DNA of 64,000 nt from Branchiostoma floridae (lineage: Eukaryota > Chordata > Leptocardii > Amphioxiformes > Branchiostomatidae). A program made the translations under genes and the position numbers. The notes beneath the pieces are model-generated. The model saw only the letters and a list, made by a program, of their open reading frames with translations. It was not told the DNA's origin and ran no database searches. Positions 1 to 9,470 of the stretch are shown piece after piece (positions within the stretch are counted from its first letter, which is position 1; each line of letters opens with the position of its first letter). The stretch is taken from contig NC_049985.1 in assembly GCF_000003815.2 (NCBI RefSeq), positions 13,716,844 through 13,780,843 on the forward strand. The letters are read 5' to 3'.

Positions 1-470
1 CTGTCAGTCACTTCATCTTTGAGATTTTGGGACTTCTTGTTGCTCTTCTCTAGATGTGTCTCCGAGTCTGGCGTTTCCTTTACTAGTGCAGGTTTGCCGG
101 CGTCCTCAGTATCACTCAAGACGTGCTTTTCATCAAGTGGTCTGGTAGCTTTCTTAAAGTTATCTCCCACACGGCTTTTCTCCGTCTTGTGTGATTCTCT
201 ATTCCTTGATGGCGTCACAGTTTCAACTGATGTTGACCCTTCTTCGCGTGCCGTTTGCGACGGGTGGTTTCTGAATCCAGCAGGTAACCCACGTTTCCAT
301 GTTGCGCCGCCAACAGGTGTTTTCTGTCGACCACATCGTGGCATCGCTTCGTGTATATCTTTTAACAACCACCGTGAAATGATCACAGCACGGCTTTTAC
401 AACTATGTTTTGGCGATGAGCCCTGGCCGCCACCGTATTTCCGGGATGTACAGTAGTCTTTGATGACACC
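1..470 (-). CDS. Internal coding exon of an unidentified gene, cut by the window edge
   Basis: Read on the minus strand, a pyrimidine-rich acceptor ending TTTCATCACAG (just above 470) opens an uninterrupted frame to the window edge, about 156 codons. It begins GVIKDYCTSRKYGGGQG, continues with ISRWLLKDIHEAMPRCGRQK, and becomes highly charged and polar (Ser, Lys, Glu, Thr rich), as in a disordered nuclear or cytoplasmic linker. The exon starts in phase 0. The acceptor, the length of the open frame and its composition argue for a real exon rather than an antisense shadow. I do not recognise the family and assign no function. The rest of the gene lies to the left. The preceding exon should be to the right; the only candidate I see is the short ORF at 775-909, which is uncertain. 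Confidence 0.5.
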
Positions 471-774
471 CTGTGATGAAAGAAAGCAGAAAGTTGTAGG
501 GAAGTAAATAAAAGATCGTAAGATTGATCATGCTTAAGTTCTGTCTATGTGATTGATCATGAAGTGTAAAAGCTTGAATCAGAGTTTCCCAAATGTGTGG
601 GAGTCAGGCATGTGGAACAACCAGGTCAATCACTTGCGATAGGCTTGTCGTTGAATCGCCCGTGCTGAACCTCCCTGTTGGTACTCCGAGTTCAGCCCAA
701 ATGAAAGTACTCGGGATCATCGGAGAGGACAGAAAACGGGACGTATGGTGAAAAAACGTCACAATCTTTCCCAT

Positions 775-909
775 CTACCCCTGCTTGGAGAGTGGCACAC
801 CCCACCGAAACCAAGACACGTCACGGGTCAGGTATGTGGCCTGCCCGCTACCGGAAGTGTCTGGGTTTTCCCCGCCTCGAGCTGAGGAGAACTCCAACGT
901 TGACACCAT
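775..909 (-). CDS. Short GC-rich ORF, possible upstream exon of the edge gene
   Basis: A 44-codon ATG-initiated frame with polar, non-repetitive composition (starts MVSTLEFSSARGGENPD, later YLTRDVSWFRWG) in a local GC-rich island on the same strand as the exon at 1-470. No strong donor in the right phase is visible; a weak GAC|GTGTCT would join in phase 0. It could instead be conserved non-coding or promoter sequence. No homology is recognised. Confidence 0.15.
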   Translation of the reverse strand: MVSTLEFSSARGGENPDTSGSGQATYLTRDVSWFRWGVPLSKQG

Positions 910-1619
910 GTGCCATCGATAAAACATCATCGATTACACAAACACAGAAATGGCAGATATTACTATAATTTGAAGCATAGATCTAGTGACGAGTTTACTT
1001 GAGGTACCTTTCCTAGCGTTACAGTTTGACATCTTCTCAACCAGTTCCCCAAAACCATTGAAAGCACGTACATTTGTCACCATAAGGTAGAAACACAGGC
1101 CAAACACAAGATCGATCACACAAGCTTGACCAAGCACAACAAAACCTTTGTTGAATCGCTGAAGTTGTCAACATCTCAGGCTGTCCTCTGAAGAAATGCT
1201 GGACACTGAATGTACTGGTTATAGTCACAGATTAATCGCTTTTCTATAGAGTCTATAGATACGCCTGACAAAATTTGAAAACTAAAAAAAAATACCGCCG
1301 GGCTTTAATACGGCTTTGAAACGGGATCTGGACACAAGATTTGCTGCGAATTCAAGAGAAACAAAACTCACCACTTTAGTGTCCTCTTCTGAAACACTAG
1401 TTTTGACGCCTGTCTTCAAAGCATGCGTACATACTACAAACGTTGTGGAGCCTTCGTCAAGAACACCTTACTAGCACTTTCATTTATCAGACGAAGTCTA
1501 TGACGTCACAGCTTTGACCTACTCGACTCCCATTGGCCACCAGGTGCCGTGCTGGATTATGAAACTAAAAGCCTAAAGCTGCATTGATCCATTAAGGAAA
1601 TTGAGGTTTAGTTTTTGGT

Positions 1620-1730
1620 GTGTCTGCCTGTATGTTTGTCTGTCTGTGTGTGTGTGTGTCTGTCTATCTCTCTCTCTGTATCTCTCTCTCTCCCTCTCTT
1701 TCTGTCCGTGTGTGTGTGTGTGTGTTAGCG
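1620..1730. repeat. TG/TC/TCTA-rich microsatellite
   Basis: Compound simple repeat: runs of TGTC, (TG)n, TCTATC, (TC)n and again (TG)n. It lies inside a degenerate copy of a dispersed repeat family and has no coding content. Confidence 0.8.
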
Positions 1731-2774
1731 TGTGCTTCGGACAATTGTTGATCTTGATGGATTATAATGATATTTGGTAGGTGGGTAGGTGTTGGGTTGG
1801 GAAGACGAAGATCAGGATCAACTTTGGGCCCGCAGGTACACGACCTCGGTACTGCAGCAGAACGTCTGTGTTTTTGTGTCTTTTGACCTGGACAGGTTAT
1901 GGTCTTGACATTTTGGTGCCAGGAAGCTTGTAATATAAGGAAGAAGTGGCGTACATGTAGGTTTGGGCCCCCTAGCAGCTTACTCTGGAACTGTAAGGGC
2001 GTGTTGTAAAAATATGATAAGAAGGATAACCCAACAAAGGAACAACTCCCATGATATTCGGTATGCAGGTAGTTACGCACAATGACGTAACGTTACAAAG
2101 TAGAACTTGCTTTGTAACGTTAATGAGGAGAACTCAGTCTGACTTGCAATGAAACTCAACTGTGGCTCATTTACACACGCAGCTGTGGCTATATGTACAG
2201 GTACATGTAGTAAACTATCAGGACGATAAAACTCGTACCGTTTACAAAAGAAACGGACACAGACATGTTATGGCCAGGTGTGTTTGTAAGACTTGTAGAA
2301 GGGAGGTCGGAGGTAGTGCCAGTGTTCCTTAAAACGTGCCCCGTCCGGGACAACTTTTATGGAAGTCGTGGCGTTTAAAAGCGCCACACGACGGCCACTA
2401 GAACCTCTTGCCTTTCCTTATATATAGATTAACAGTCACAAAGAAGTATTTCAAGGACGTTAAAACACACAAACAACGCGTCCGTAATTTATCAAGTACA
2501 TCGTGGGCATGCATATGGACACAAGTAAAGGTCAAGTAAACAGCCAAAGTTGTCATATAGCAAATCGGACAAACTCTCCAAGCAGATGTCAGTGTTAAAG
2601 CTCGTAACGTTTTGTGACGGACCGCGCTTCTCGGATAGTTCCATTTCCACATATTAGTAGGCGAACAATTTGGCAAAAGCCAATGATGTCCACGTATTCT
2701 TAACCTATTCAATACGTGCAGCATACTTGTATGTATGGGGCTTTTCGCGCGGCGTCTAAACTATGAACATAGGT

Positions 2775-3490
2775 ACACTTTTCTAGTATTGTATTTTGAA
2801 CGGTTTGTCTCTATCCTTATATCTGCTTGGATATTACGGAGAAAGTCTCCAAGCAGATGTTAGGGTGAAAGGTCGTGCTGTTTCCTAAGTGACCGTCGGG
2901 CTTCTCTGACAGTCCCTTACTCTAAATAAGCAGATGAACAGTTCAGTAATGGACAAAGCTGTTATTGTAAACCGGATAACGTCCACATATGGACTTAAAA
3001 TACTCATTCCGCACAAGATATGATATATACATGAATATAGGGGGAGCTTCGACGGGCTGACATCCTGTTACATGGGCTCCTCGCGCGGGGTCTACAAATC
3101 GATCATTTTTCGTGTCAACTAGTGTCTTAAAGGTCCTTAAAATTTATGTATAATGTAATGACCTATTTGGGGAAAGTTTTATTGAAGACAAGGCTAATTC
3201 CTTGTATATTTTCACAAGTTACAAGTCTGGATTATATCCCCTTTCAGAGCCTAATCTGCAGTACCGCTCCCGGCCGCCTCCTGAAAAGTGACAAAGGAGA
3301 CCGTCAAATTGCCAAATTTCTTTCTTTTCGGGACTGGGGAAATAGCGAAAGGCTCACAAAGGGTTTTGCATTTTTGAGGCTTAAATCGCTTTGTTTTCGA
3401 AAATGTGATCATTTAGAATTGAATTTGACATTATTTAAGATGTTTCAAAACAAAACCATGGGATTTTAGGTCTTAGAAGACACGTTTCCT
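2775..3490 (+). repeat. Left arm of a large inverted duplication
   Basis: Read as its reverse complement, this arm aligns along most of its length with 8745-9470. Shared landmarks include TCTCCAAGCAGATGTTRG, GCTTCGACGG, ACATGGGCT, GTGTCTTAAAGGTC, GACGGTCTCCTTTG and ACTTTTCAGGAGGCG. Several stretches look roughly 80-90% identical by eye, with indels. A more diverged partial third copy lies at about 2574-2770. No transposase frame is seen in the arms or spacer, so it is either a non-autonomous foldback element or a segmental inversion-duplication. Confidence 0.7.
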
Positions 3491-3967
3491 TCCAAGTTGA
3501 CCAATCGAAGTTGTCGAGTTTACAAGTCCTGTAAATTGTCGCGTTATAAAGGGCTACGGCTACCAAGTTTCCTCAAATATTTGTGAAACAAGAACACGCA
3601 CAACAATGCAAAAATGTTTCTATCTGTCTAGTCTGTTTATCAACATATCAGAATTTTCTTTCATAGTGACATGTAATGTAACCTTGATCGCCGGTAAGGA
3701 CGCCAACAAGCCGTTCATCAGGTAAGGGTTCTTTAAGATGGTAGTAAAAGGAACGTAATGCAACTGCAGTCTTTGTAATAGTTCCTTGTTCTCGTAGTTT
3801 GGCCGTTCTCCCATTACTTTATATGGGAAGATTCGATCATGAGTTTCAGTTTGCTGTTTGTCCCTCAACCTTTCCAGTATCTTTCTGTCACCAATCAACT
3901 GTCTGGTGGAAATTCGTCAATGAAGTATTGACAACCAAATCGTGTCTGTGAGTGCAGCTTGACTTGC

Positions 3968-3977
3968 GTATTTCCTA
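3968..3977. repeat. Target-site duplication (3' side) of the RTE-like LINE
   Basis: GTATTTCCTA, identical to 7120-7129. The two copies bracket the LINE exactly. Confidence 0.85.
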
Positions 3978-6900
3978 CTTACTTTACTTTACTTTATCCT
4001 TCCGCTTATGCCTGGGGGGGCGTCGCGGGGAGATGTAGGCATCTGTCTTGAGCCAGGTGTGTAGCCTCCAGAAGAGTCAGGCCATGTGCACGGACAGTCT
4101 CTGCCACTCCCTCTATCCACCTGCGGCGTGGTCTTCCTCTTGCCCTGACACCTGAGTGCCTGGTTGTGTAGGCTCGTAACGCTGGCTGCGTGGTTGGCAA
4201 TCTCATCAGGTGGCCAAACCACTGCACTCTCTGCTTGGCGATGAACTGTAAGACAGGTTTGGTTCCCACCAACTCTCTAACCACTTCATTCCTCACCCTG
4301 TCTCTCCTTGTTTTGCCAGCTGCTCTTCTCAGGACCCTCATCTCACAGCTTGTGAGTTTCCTCTCCTGTGCTCTGTTCAGGGTCCAGGTTTGACACTGGT
4401 ATGTGAGTGTCGGGACGAAGATGGCGTTGATGAGTCTGGCCTTGGTCTCCATAGGGATACTTGGGTGCTTTAGCAGAGGTGCTAGCTGGTAGTTGACAGA
4501 GTTTGCTTTCTGTATTCTTGTCTCAATCTCCCTGTCTAATTTCCCATCCTCTGTAAAAATGCTCCCCAGGTATTTGAACTCTGTGGCCTGTTTGAGGAGT
4601 TGTCCATTGACTGTGATCTCCAGTTTCTCTGGGCAGCGGCCAACTGACATCGATTCTGTTTTTCCTATGCTGATCTTCATATCATAACGATCGCATGCAC
4701 TGTTTAGTTCATCTGTGTGATGCTGGAGTTCCTCCTTGCTCTCATTCAGAATGCCTTGATCGTCAGCAAAAAGCAGTTCGTTCAAGTCCTCAGGATCTGG
4801 GTTGGCTTCCTTTGTTATCTTGTCCATGTACACTATGAACAGTAGAGGTGACAGTACACATCCTTGTCTCACTCCGGACCTTATCTGGAACCAGCTAGAG
4901 AGACCACTTGGTGTCTGTACTGCACTCTTGCTGTTATGGTAAAGTGCTCTTATATTCTCCAGAAGTTGGCCCTTTACACCGTACTGTTCCAAGATCTGCC
5001 AGAGTCGGTTCCTGTTTACCCGGTCGAAAGCTTTCTCCTGGTCGACAAAAACAAGGCGGAGATGCTTTTGGTACTCACAAGCCTTCTCACAGAGCTGTCT
5101 GAGTGCGAAGATTGCATCGGTGCAGCCTCTCCCTTTCCGGAAGCCAAACTGAGCTTCACTGAGCAAAGGGTCTACAATTGCTCTTGTGCGTTGCTCCAGT
5201 ATTTTTGCGAATATTTTCCCCGTGTGACTAATGAGTGAGATGCCTCTGTATGTGCTGCATTCTTTCTTGTCCCCTTTCTTCTTCCATATCGGAATCACAA
5301 CTGATTTCCTCCAGTCCTCCGGCACACACTGCTCCGCCCAAACTTTCTGGAAGATATTGGTTAGCCATCTGATGCCAGTCTCGCCACACGCTGTGATGGC
5401 CTCTACAGGAATCCCGTCGACCCCCGCCGCCTTATTCTTTGGACTGGTCTTCACTGCTCTCCGCACTTCTTCCTCTAGTATGTTGGGTTCCGTGTGCTCT
5501 GGGTAGCTGGGATTGAACCTGACGTGACTACTGTTCTCATCGACTGGGTTGAGGAGATCTCTGAAGTATTGTTCCCATCGCTGTTTAATCTTATCCTCCT
5601 CATATATGGGGTTTCCATCCTGGTCGTTTATCACAGGGGTTGGGTTGTAGGGTTCGTCCCTGAGTCTCATGGCTTTGACACTCCTGTAAAACTCCCGTGG
5701 TGACCGTTTGCAGAGCTCACTCAGTTCCTGTCCGTAGGTCTTCCACGAGGCGTCCTTTGCATGTTTCACCTCTCTCTTGCTCTTCCTTCTGGCTAGTCTG
5801 TATTTCACATAGTCTTCTTGTGTCTGTGATTTCACCCATACTTTGTAGAGTCTCTTCTTTTCCCGTACTGCCTCTTTTACCTCGTCATTCCACCACTTGG
5901 TGGCTTTCCTCTGACCTTTTCCATGTCTCTTCTTCCCGCATGTGTTCTTCAGGCAGTCTAGGAGTGTGTCTCTAAAGATGCACCATGTTTCTTCTGCACT
6001 CTTGTCTCGTGTGTCTTCTTGCTCTAGTCTCTCTGTGATTTTCCGTTTTATCTCTTCTTGTATGTCCATGTTCTTCCTGAGTTTGTTTAGGTTGATTTGT
6101 GGCTCGTGTGTCAGCTTTCGTCTACGGTTCCAGTTTGTCTTCCCTGTCATACTCATCAGCACTGGCCTGTGGTCTGTGTCCAGCCCGGCGTTTGGTACCG
6201 CCCGTGCATCTTGGACAGTGGTTCTCCTGGATGCCCTGGTGAGGATGAAGTCTATCTGAGATGAGACTGTCATGTCACTCCACCGGTACCAGGTCTGGGT
6301 GTGGCTGGGCCGATGTTGAAAGAGTGTGTTGGTGATGACCAGATCGAACTCTGCACACAGACTCAGGAGTTGGTGTCCATTATAGTTGCACTCTGTGCCT
6401 CTGTCACTGTGGGGGCCAAGGTATGCTGTCCATGGGTCTCTCCTTTTTCCAACTCTTCCATTGAAGTCTCCCATGACAACTATTTCCTCCTCATCAGCCA
6501 CTAGAGAGATACTGTCAGAGAGTTGTTCGAAGAACCTGTCCTTTTCTTCCTCTGTGTAGGAGTCATTGCAAGGTGCATACACTTGGAAGTAATTAGTTGT
6601 GTTGTCCTTATCCCTGATCGTGATTTTGATGATCCTCTCTGAGATGCAGACTGTGTCTGTAAGGTTCTTTGCTGTGTCGGGGTGTAGGATGAAGCCTACT
6701 CCATGGGTTGCCCTTTGGTTCTGCTCCACTCCACTCCACACTAGGACGTAGTTGAGGTGGATTTCCTTGCATCCTTTCCCCTTCCTTCTGCTGTCAGATA
6801 TACCCATGACCGAGATGTTTCGTCTCTCCATAAACTCTACAATCTCAGGTTCCTTGTCCCTAAGACCACATACATTCCATGTTCCTAACTTCGTCAAAGC

Positions 6901-7119
6901 CTGTCCGTTCCGGGTCTTTCCATTTTGATCCGTCCGATTACATCTCCTTTTGTTTCTTCGAGCAATATTATCCACTGCCGGCTTGCTGGGCCTGTCGCAG
7001 CTTCACCAGAGCCCCGTTAGCCAGATGGGTTGGTGTGCCGATGGTGTGGGCTATCCAGACTCCATCTGTTACCGTCTCCCACGACGAGGACGAGGGGTTG
7101 GACTTTGGGAGACAATTTT
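3978..7119 (-). mobile_element. Full-length RTE-like non-LTR retrotransposon
   Basis: A 3142 bp element on the minus strand, flanked by the perfect 10 bp direct repeat GTATTTCCTA. It has a ~140 bp 5' leader, one open frame encoding endonuclease plus reverse transcriptase, a 3' UTR of only 28 bp, and a short microsatellite tail of TAAAG units at the 3' end. Size, single ORF, minimal 3' UTR and microsatellite tail match the RTE/BovB clade; clade assignment is from this layout and the look of the protein, not a tree. The intact frame and undecayed target-site duplication point to a young insertion. It sits in the spacer of the 2775-9470 inverted duplication and so is younger than it. Confidence 0.9.
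4006..6975 (-). CDS. LINE endonuclease-reverse transcriptase polyprotein
   Basis: An open frame of 989 codons with no internal stop. Residues ~29-275 are an APE-type endonuclease: GTWNV (31-35), GDFNGRVG (169-176), QIDFIL (240-245) and TDHRPV with the catalytic His (267-272). The usual metal-binding Glu of the ETR motif is replaced by Asp (GISDSRRKG, residue 61). Residues ~555-790 are reverse transcriptase: FGFRKGRGCTDA, LVFVDQEKAFDRV (Asp 645), SGVRQGCVLSPLLF and the catalytic FADD (736-739). The C-terminus carries the RVQWFGHLMR and RGRPRRRW stretches common in RTE-type ORFs. The frame opens after an in-frame TGA near 7003; its first near-cognate start is GTG at 6973-6975. The first in-frame ATG is about residue 49, inside the endonuclease, so the start used is unclear. 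Confidence 0.92.
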   Translation of the reverse strand: MDNIARRNKRRCNRTDQNGKTRNGQALTKLGTWNVCGLRDKEPEIVEFMERRNISVMGISDSRRKGKGCKEIHLNYVLVWSGVEQNQRATHGVGFILHPDTAKNLTDTVCISERIIKITIRDKDNTTNYFQVYAPCNDSYTEEEKDRFFEQLSDSISLVADEEEIVVMGDFNGRVGKRRDPWTAYLGPHSDRGTECNYNGHQLLSLCAEFDLVITNTLFQHRPSHTQTWYRWSDMTVSSQIDFILTRASRRTTVQDARAVPNAGLDTDHRPVLMSMTGKTNWNRRRKLTHEPQINLNKLRKNMDIQEEIKRKITERLEQEDTRDKSAEETWCIFRDTLLDCLKNTCGKKRHGKGQRKATKWWNDEVKEAVREKKRLYKVWVKSQTQEDYVKYRLARRKSKREVKHAKDASWKTYGQELSELCKRSPREFYRSVKAMRLRDEPYNPTPVINDQDGNPIYEEDKIKQRWEQYFRDLLNPVDENSSHVRFNPSYPEHTEPNILEEEVRRAVKTSPKNKAAGVDGIPVEAITACGETGIRWLTNIFQKVWAEQCVPEDWRKSVVIPIWKKKGDKKECSTYRGISLISHTGKIFAKILEQRTRAIVDPLLSEAQFGFRKGRGCTDAIFALRQLCEKACEYQKHLRLVFVDQEKAFDRVNRNRLWQILEQYGVKGQLLENIRALYHNSKSAVQTPSGLSSWFQIRSGVRQGCVLSPLLFIVYMDKITKEANPDPEDLNELLFADDQGILNESKEELQHHTDELNSACDRYDMKISIGKTESMSVGRCPEKLEITVNGQLLKQATEFKYLGSIFTEDGKLDREIETRIQKANSVNYQLAPLLKHPSIPMETKARLINAIFVPTLTYQCQTWTLNRAQERKLTSCEMRVLRRAAGKTRRDRVRNEVVRELVGTKPVLQFIAKQRVQWFGHLMRLPTTQPALRAYTTRHSGVRARGRPRRRWIEGVAETVRAHGLTLLEATHLAQDRCLHLPATPPQA

Positions 7120-7129
7120 GTATTTCCTA
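7120..7129. repeat. Target-site duplication (5' side) of the RTE-like LINE
   Basis: GTATTTCCTA, identical to 3968-3977, immediately abutting the 5' end of the element. Confidence 0.85.
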
Positions 7130-8744
7130 ATAGTACGTTAAAATAAAAATGTCAAGTTAGCTATTGTCAGAACTGCAGAAACTGTTTACGTATTGGATTA
7201 TCATAGAGGTATATATTTTTCAGACTCCCGACTTCTTAAATCTTTGTAGAATTATATCGTACTTTAAAAATTGTTTATGTCGATGAAGGTTCGACATCCA
7301 GGTAATGATAAAACGCAAAAAAAACGTATCTTTTTACATTTTATTACTTAAACATAGAATTGTTTATGGTGTTTTACAGTTACTGCAAACGTCCTTCCAG
7401 CACAACCACGAGGGACAATGTGCCGTCTTCACAGACAGGGGAAAGCTTTTGATGATGTTGACAACAAGAACCATATCATTGTTGTTTCTAAGAAGAAACA
7501 TTGGGAACACAAGGGACGAATTCAGAAATGAATACTTCTTTTCACCAAAGCTTTCTGTCATAGTGTGCGTAATTATAATTCGTGAACTTCGTACGAACAG
7601 TAAAAAGAACTATACTGCTTTTCTTAAGTGTATGCTTCCTACAACCGATATCTGATATAATGATATTGCCCAAACATTCATTTACAAGAAACATATGACG
7701 GTTCTGAATCGGGTCTCATATATTGTGAACTGAAACAAGTGCATTAAAACATCGAGTCAGCAACACCCAAGTCTCATCGTCTTTACTGTGTATCAGTTAC
7801 CATAGCAATTGATATATTCAGCTTAATTACACTCACCTGTGTTACAGGTGCATATGAACATAATTTACCCAAAAGGTCTTTTAATATCCAAAACCACAAG
7901 TGAAAGATGATTTCTGTGTAGGTACTGTAAAAATGGAGTGTCGGGAGGGGGGTGTCGGGTGACCACCAGAAAAACAAGTTTCTATTCAATATTAAACCTT
8001 GTATTGAGGGGAGGGCTAGAATAGTCTGATAAATTGTTGGTAAATGTACTTATAATGAGTAAATTTGACGATAGTTCTCTTTATTTGTCATAATTCTGAC
8101 ATCGTGTTACGTGGCGTCATGCGGCACAGCCTGGCGTGGCCAAACCTGCCTTGAGGGCACCGCGAAGTACCCTAGTGTTTTTGAGACACTAAACGGCCAG
8201 ACAGAGTGATCTCCTAAGCCATAGGACACCTTAGCTCAGGCTGACACCCATGGAACAAACCATGGAACGACATAACCACTTGTATTCATGCCTGTGTCCG
8301 GACTAGCCCTCTGCAAATTTTGTTCGTGGTCTCATGATGAAATATAGTTTTAACCAAACCAAATGTTAAACATCAGTATTCAGGCAACGAGAGTCTCTAA
8401 GCTACTTTGACAACTGTTCTTAATACAACAATAAGCAATGAAGTATAATATATTGCTTATAAGATGCCTTTTCCGTTAGAACTAACCTACATAGATAAAT
8501 TATGATGATGATCGATTCCACTGTTCGTTAGACGCAGCTGTAAGTAATTGAATAATTAGTCTGATTGAGACATACGAATTGAATCAACACACAGAGCAAA
8601 TCATCATAGAACTTTATCAAACAACAGTTGAAACCAGTACATTGTATTGTACTAAACTAAAAGTACAAACAGAGTTGTTGGTAAGCGTTTTACTTGCCAT
8701 ACTGAATGAGTGTACAGAATTTCGTCCATGTACCCATCAATTAA
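7130..8744. other. Spacer sequence without recognisable gene
   Basis: AT-rich sequence between the LINE and the right arm of the inverted duplication. Open frames are short and look random. A GC-richer patch at about 8100-8290 (GTGGCGTCATGCGGCACAGC, GAGGGCACCGCGAAG) is unlike its surroundings and may be an old repeat; it is not identified. Confidence 0.4.
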
Positions 8745-9470
8745 AATTGTAAAGGAAGTATGTAATTTATGACCTAGTATCTCATGGTTTTGTCTGTCAA
8801 ACGTTTCCAATATTGTTATTCTTAATTGTAAATAGCCAGTTTTTCGAAAACAAGCCTATAAAGCCATCAAAATGCAAACCCCTTTGCGAGCCTTTCGACA
8901 CTTCCCCATTCCCAAAAAGACGGCAATTTGGCAATTTGGCGGTCTCCTTTGCCACTTTTCAGGAGGCGACCGGAAGCGGTACTACAGATAAGGATATGAT
9001 AGGGGTTGCAGACTTATAAAATGCGAAATTATACACGAATTTAGTCTTAAATCAAGTAAAAACTTTTCTAAAAAGGTCAATACATTTTCACATACATATA
9101 GAATGACCTTTAAGACACAAGCAGACATACAAGGGATCGATTTGTATGCGTGGAGTGAGCAGCCCATGTCACACCATGTCCATCCGTCGAAGCGCCACGT
9201 ACATTTATGGAGACATCATATTTTGTACGTAGTGAATAGGTTAAGGATGTATGTGGACATGATCCGATTTGAATTAACATCTTTGGCCTTTTACTCAGCT
9301 TACAAGGGGTGATGAAATGCCAAAAAGGCCCCATTGCTACTCCGAAAACATCACCATCTTACACACCAACATCTGCTCGGAGACGTTATCCATAATCTCC
9401 AAGAAGATGTAAGGATCCGGCTCAGTCTCAGTTTTGATTTTATACAATATTGGTAATTTTTCCAGTCGGT
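8745..9470 (-). repeat. Right arm of a large inverted duplication
   Basis: Inverted counterpart of 2775-3490. The best-conserved block is 8838-8990 against 3252-3402, containing TTTTCGAAAACAA, GAGCCTTTCG, AATTTGGCAATTTG and CTTTTCAGGAGGCG in the same order. Outside the arms, homology fades. Confidence 0.7.

Larger units (their letters stand above)
471..2770. other. Intergenic or intronic stretch with simple repeats
   Basis: Apart from the small ORF at 775-909, the region holds no supportable gene. A (TG/TC)n-rich microsatellite lies at about 1620-1730. Around 1600-2075 are remnants of a dispersed family (a GAGGTTTAGTTTT-like start, TTTGGGCCCCCTAG near 1962) also seen at 22.4-23.1 kb and 56.0-56.3 kb. 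From about 2574 a diverged partial copy of the inverted-repeat arm described below begins. Confidence 0.5.

Noticed and set aside
19-456. Plus-strand ORF of 145 codons
   Set aside because: The minus strand has a longer frame with a proper splice acceptor and coding-like composition; the plus frame is its shadow.
4864-6259. Plus-strand ORFs inside the LINE
   Set aside because: They are antisense shadows of the endonuclease-reverse transcriptase frame.
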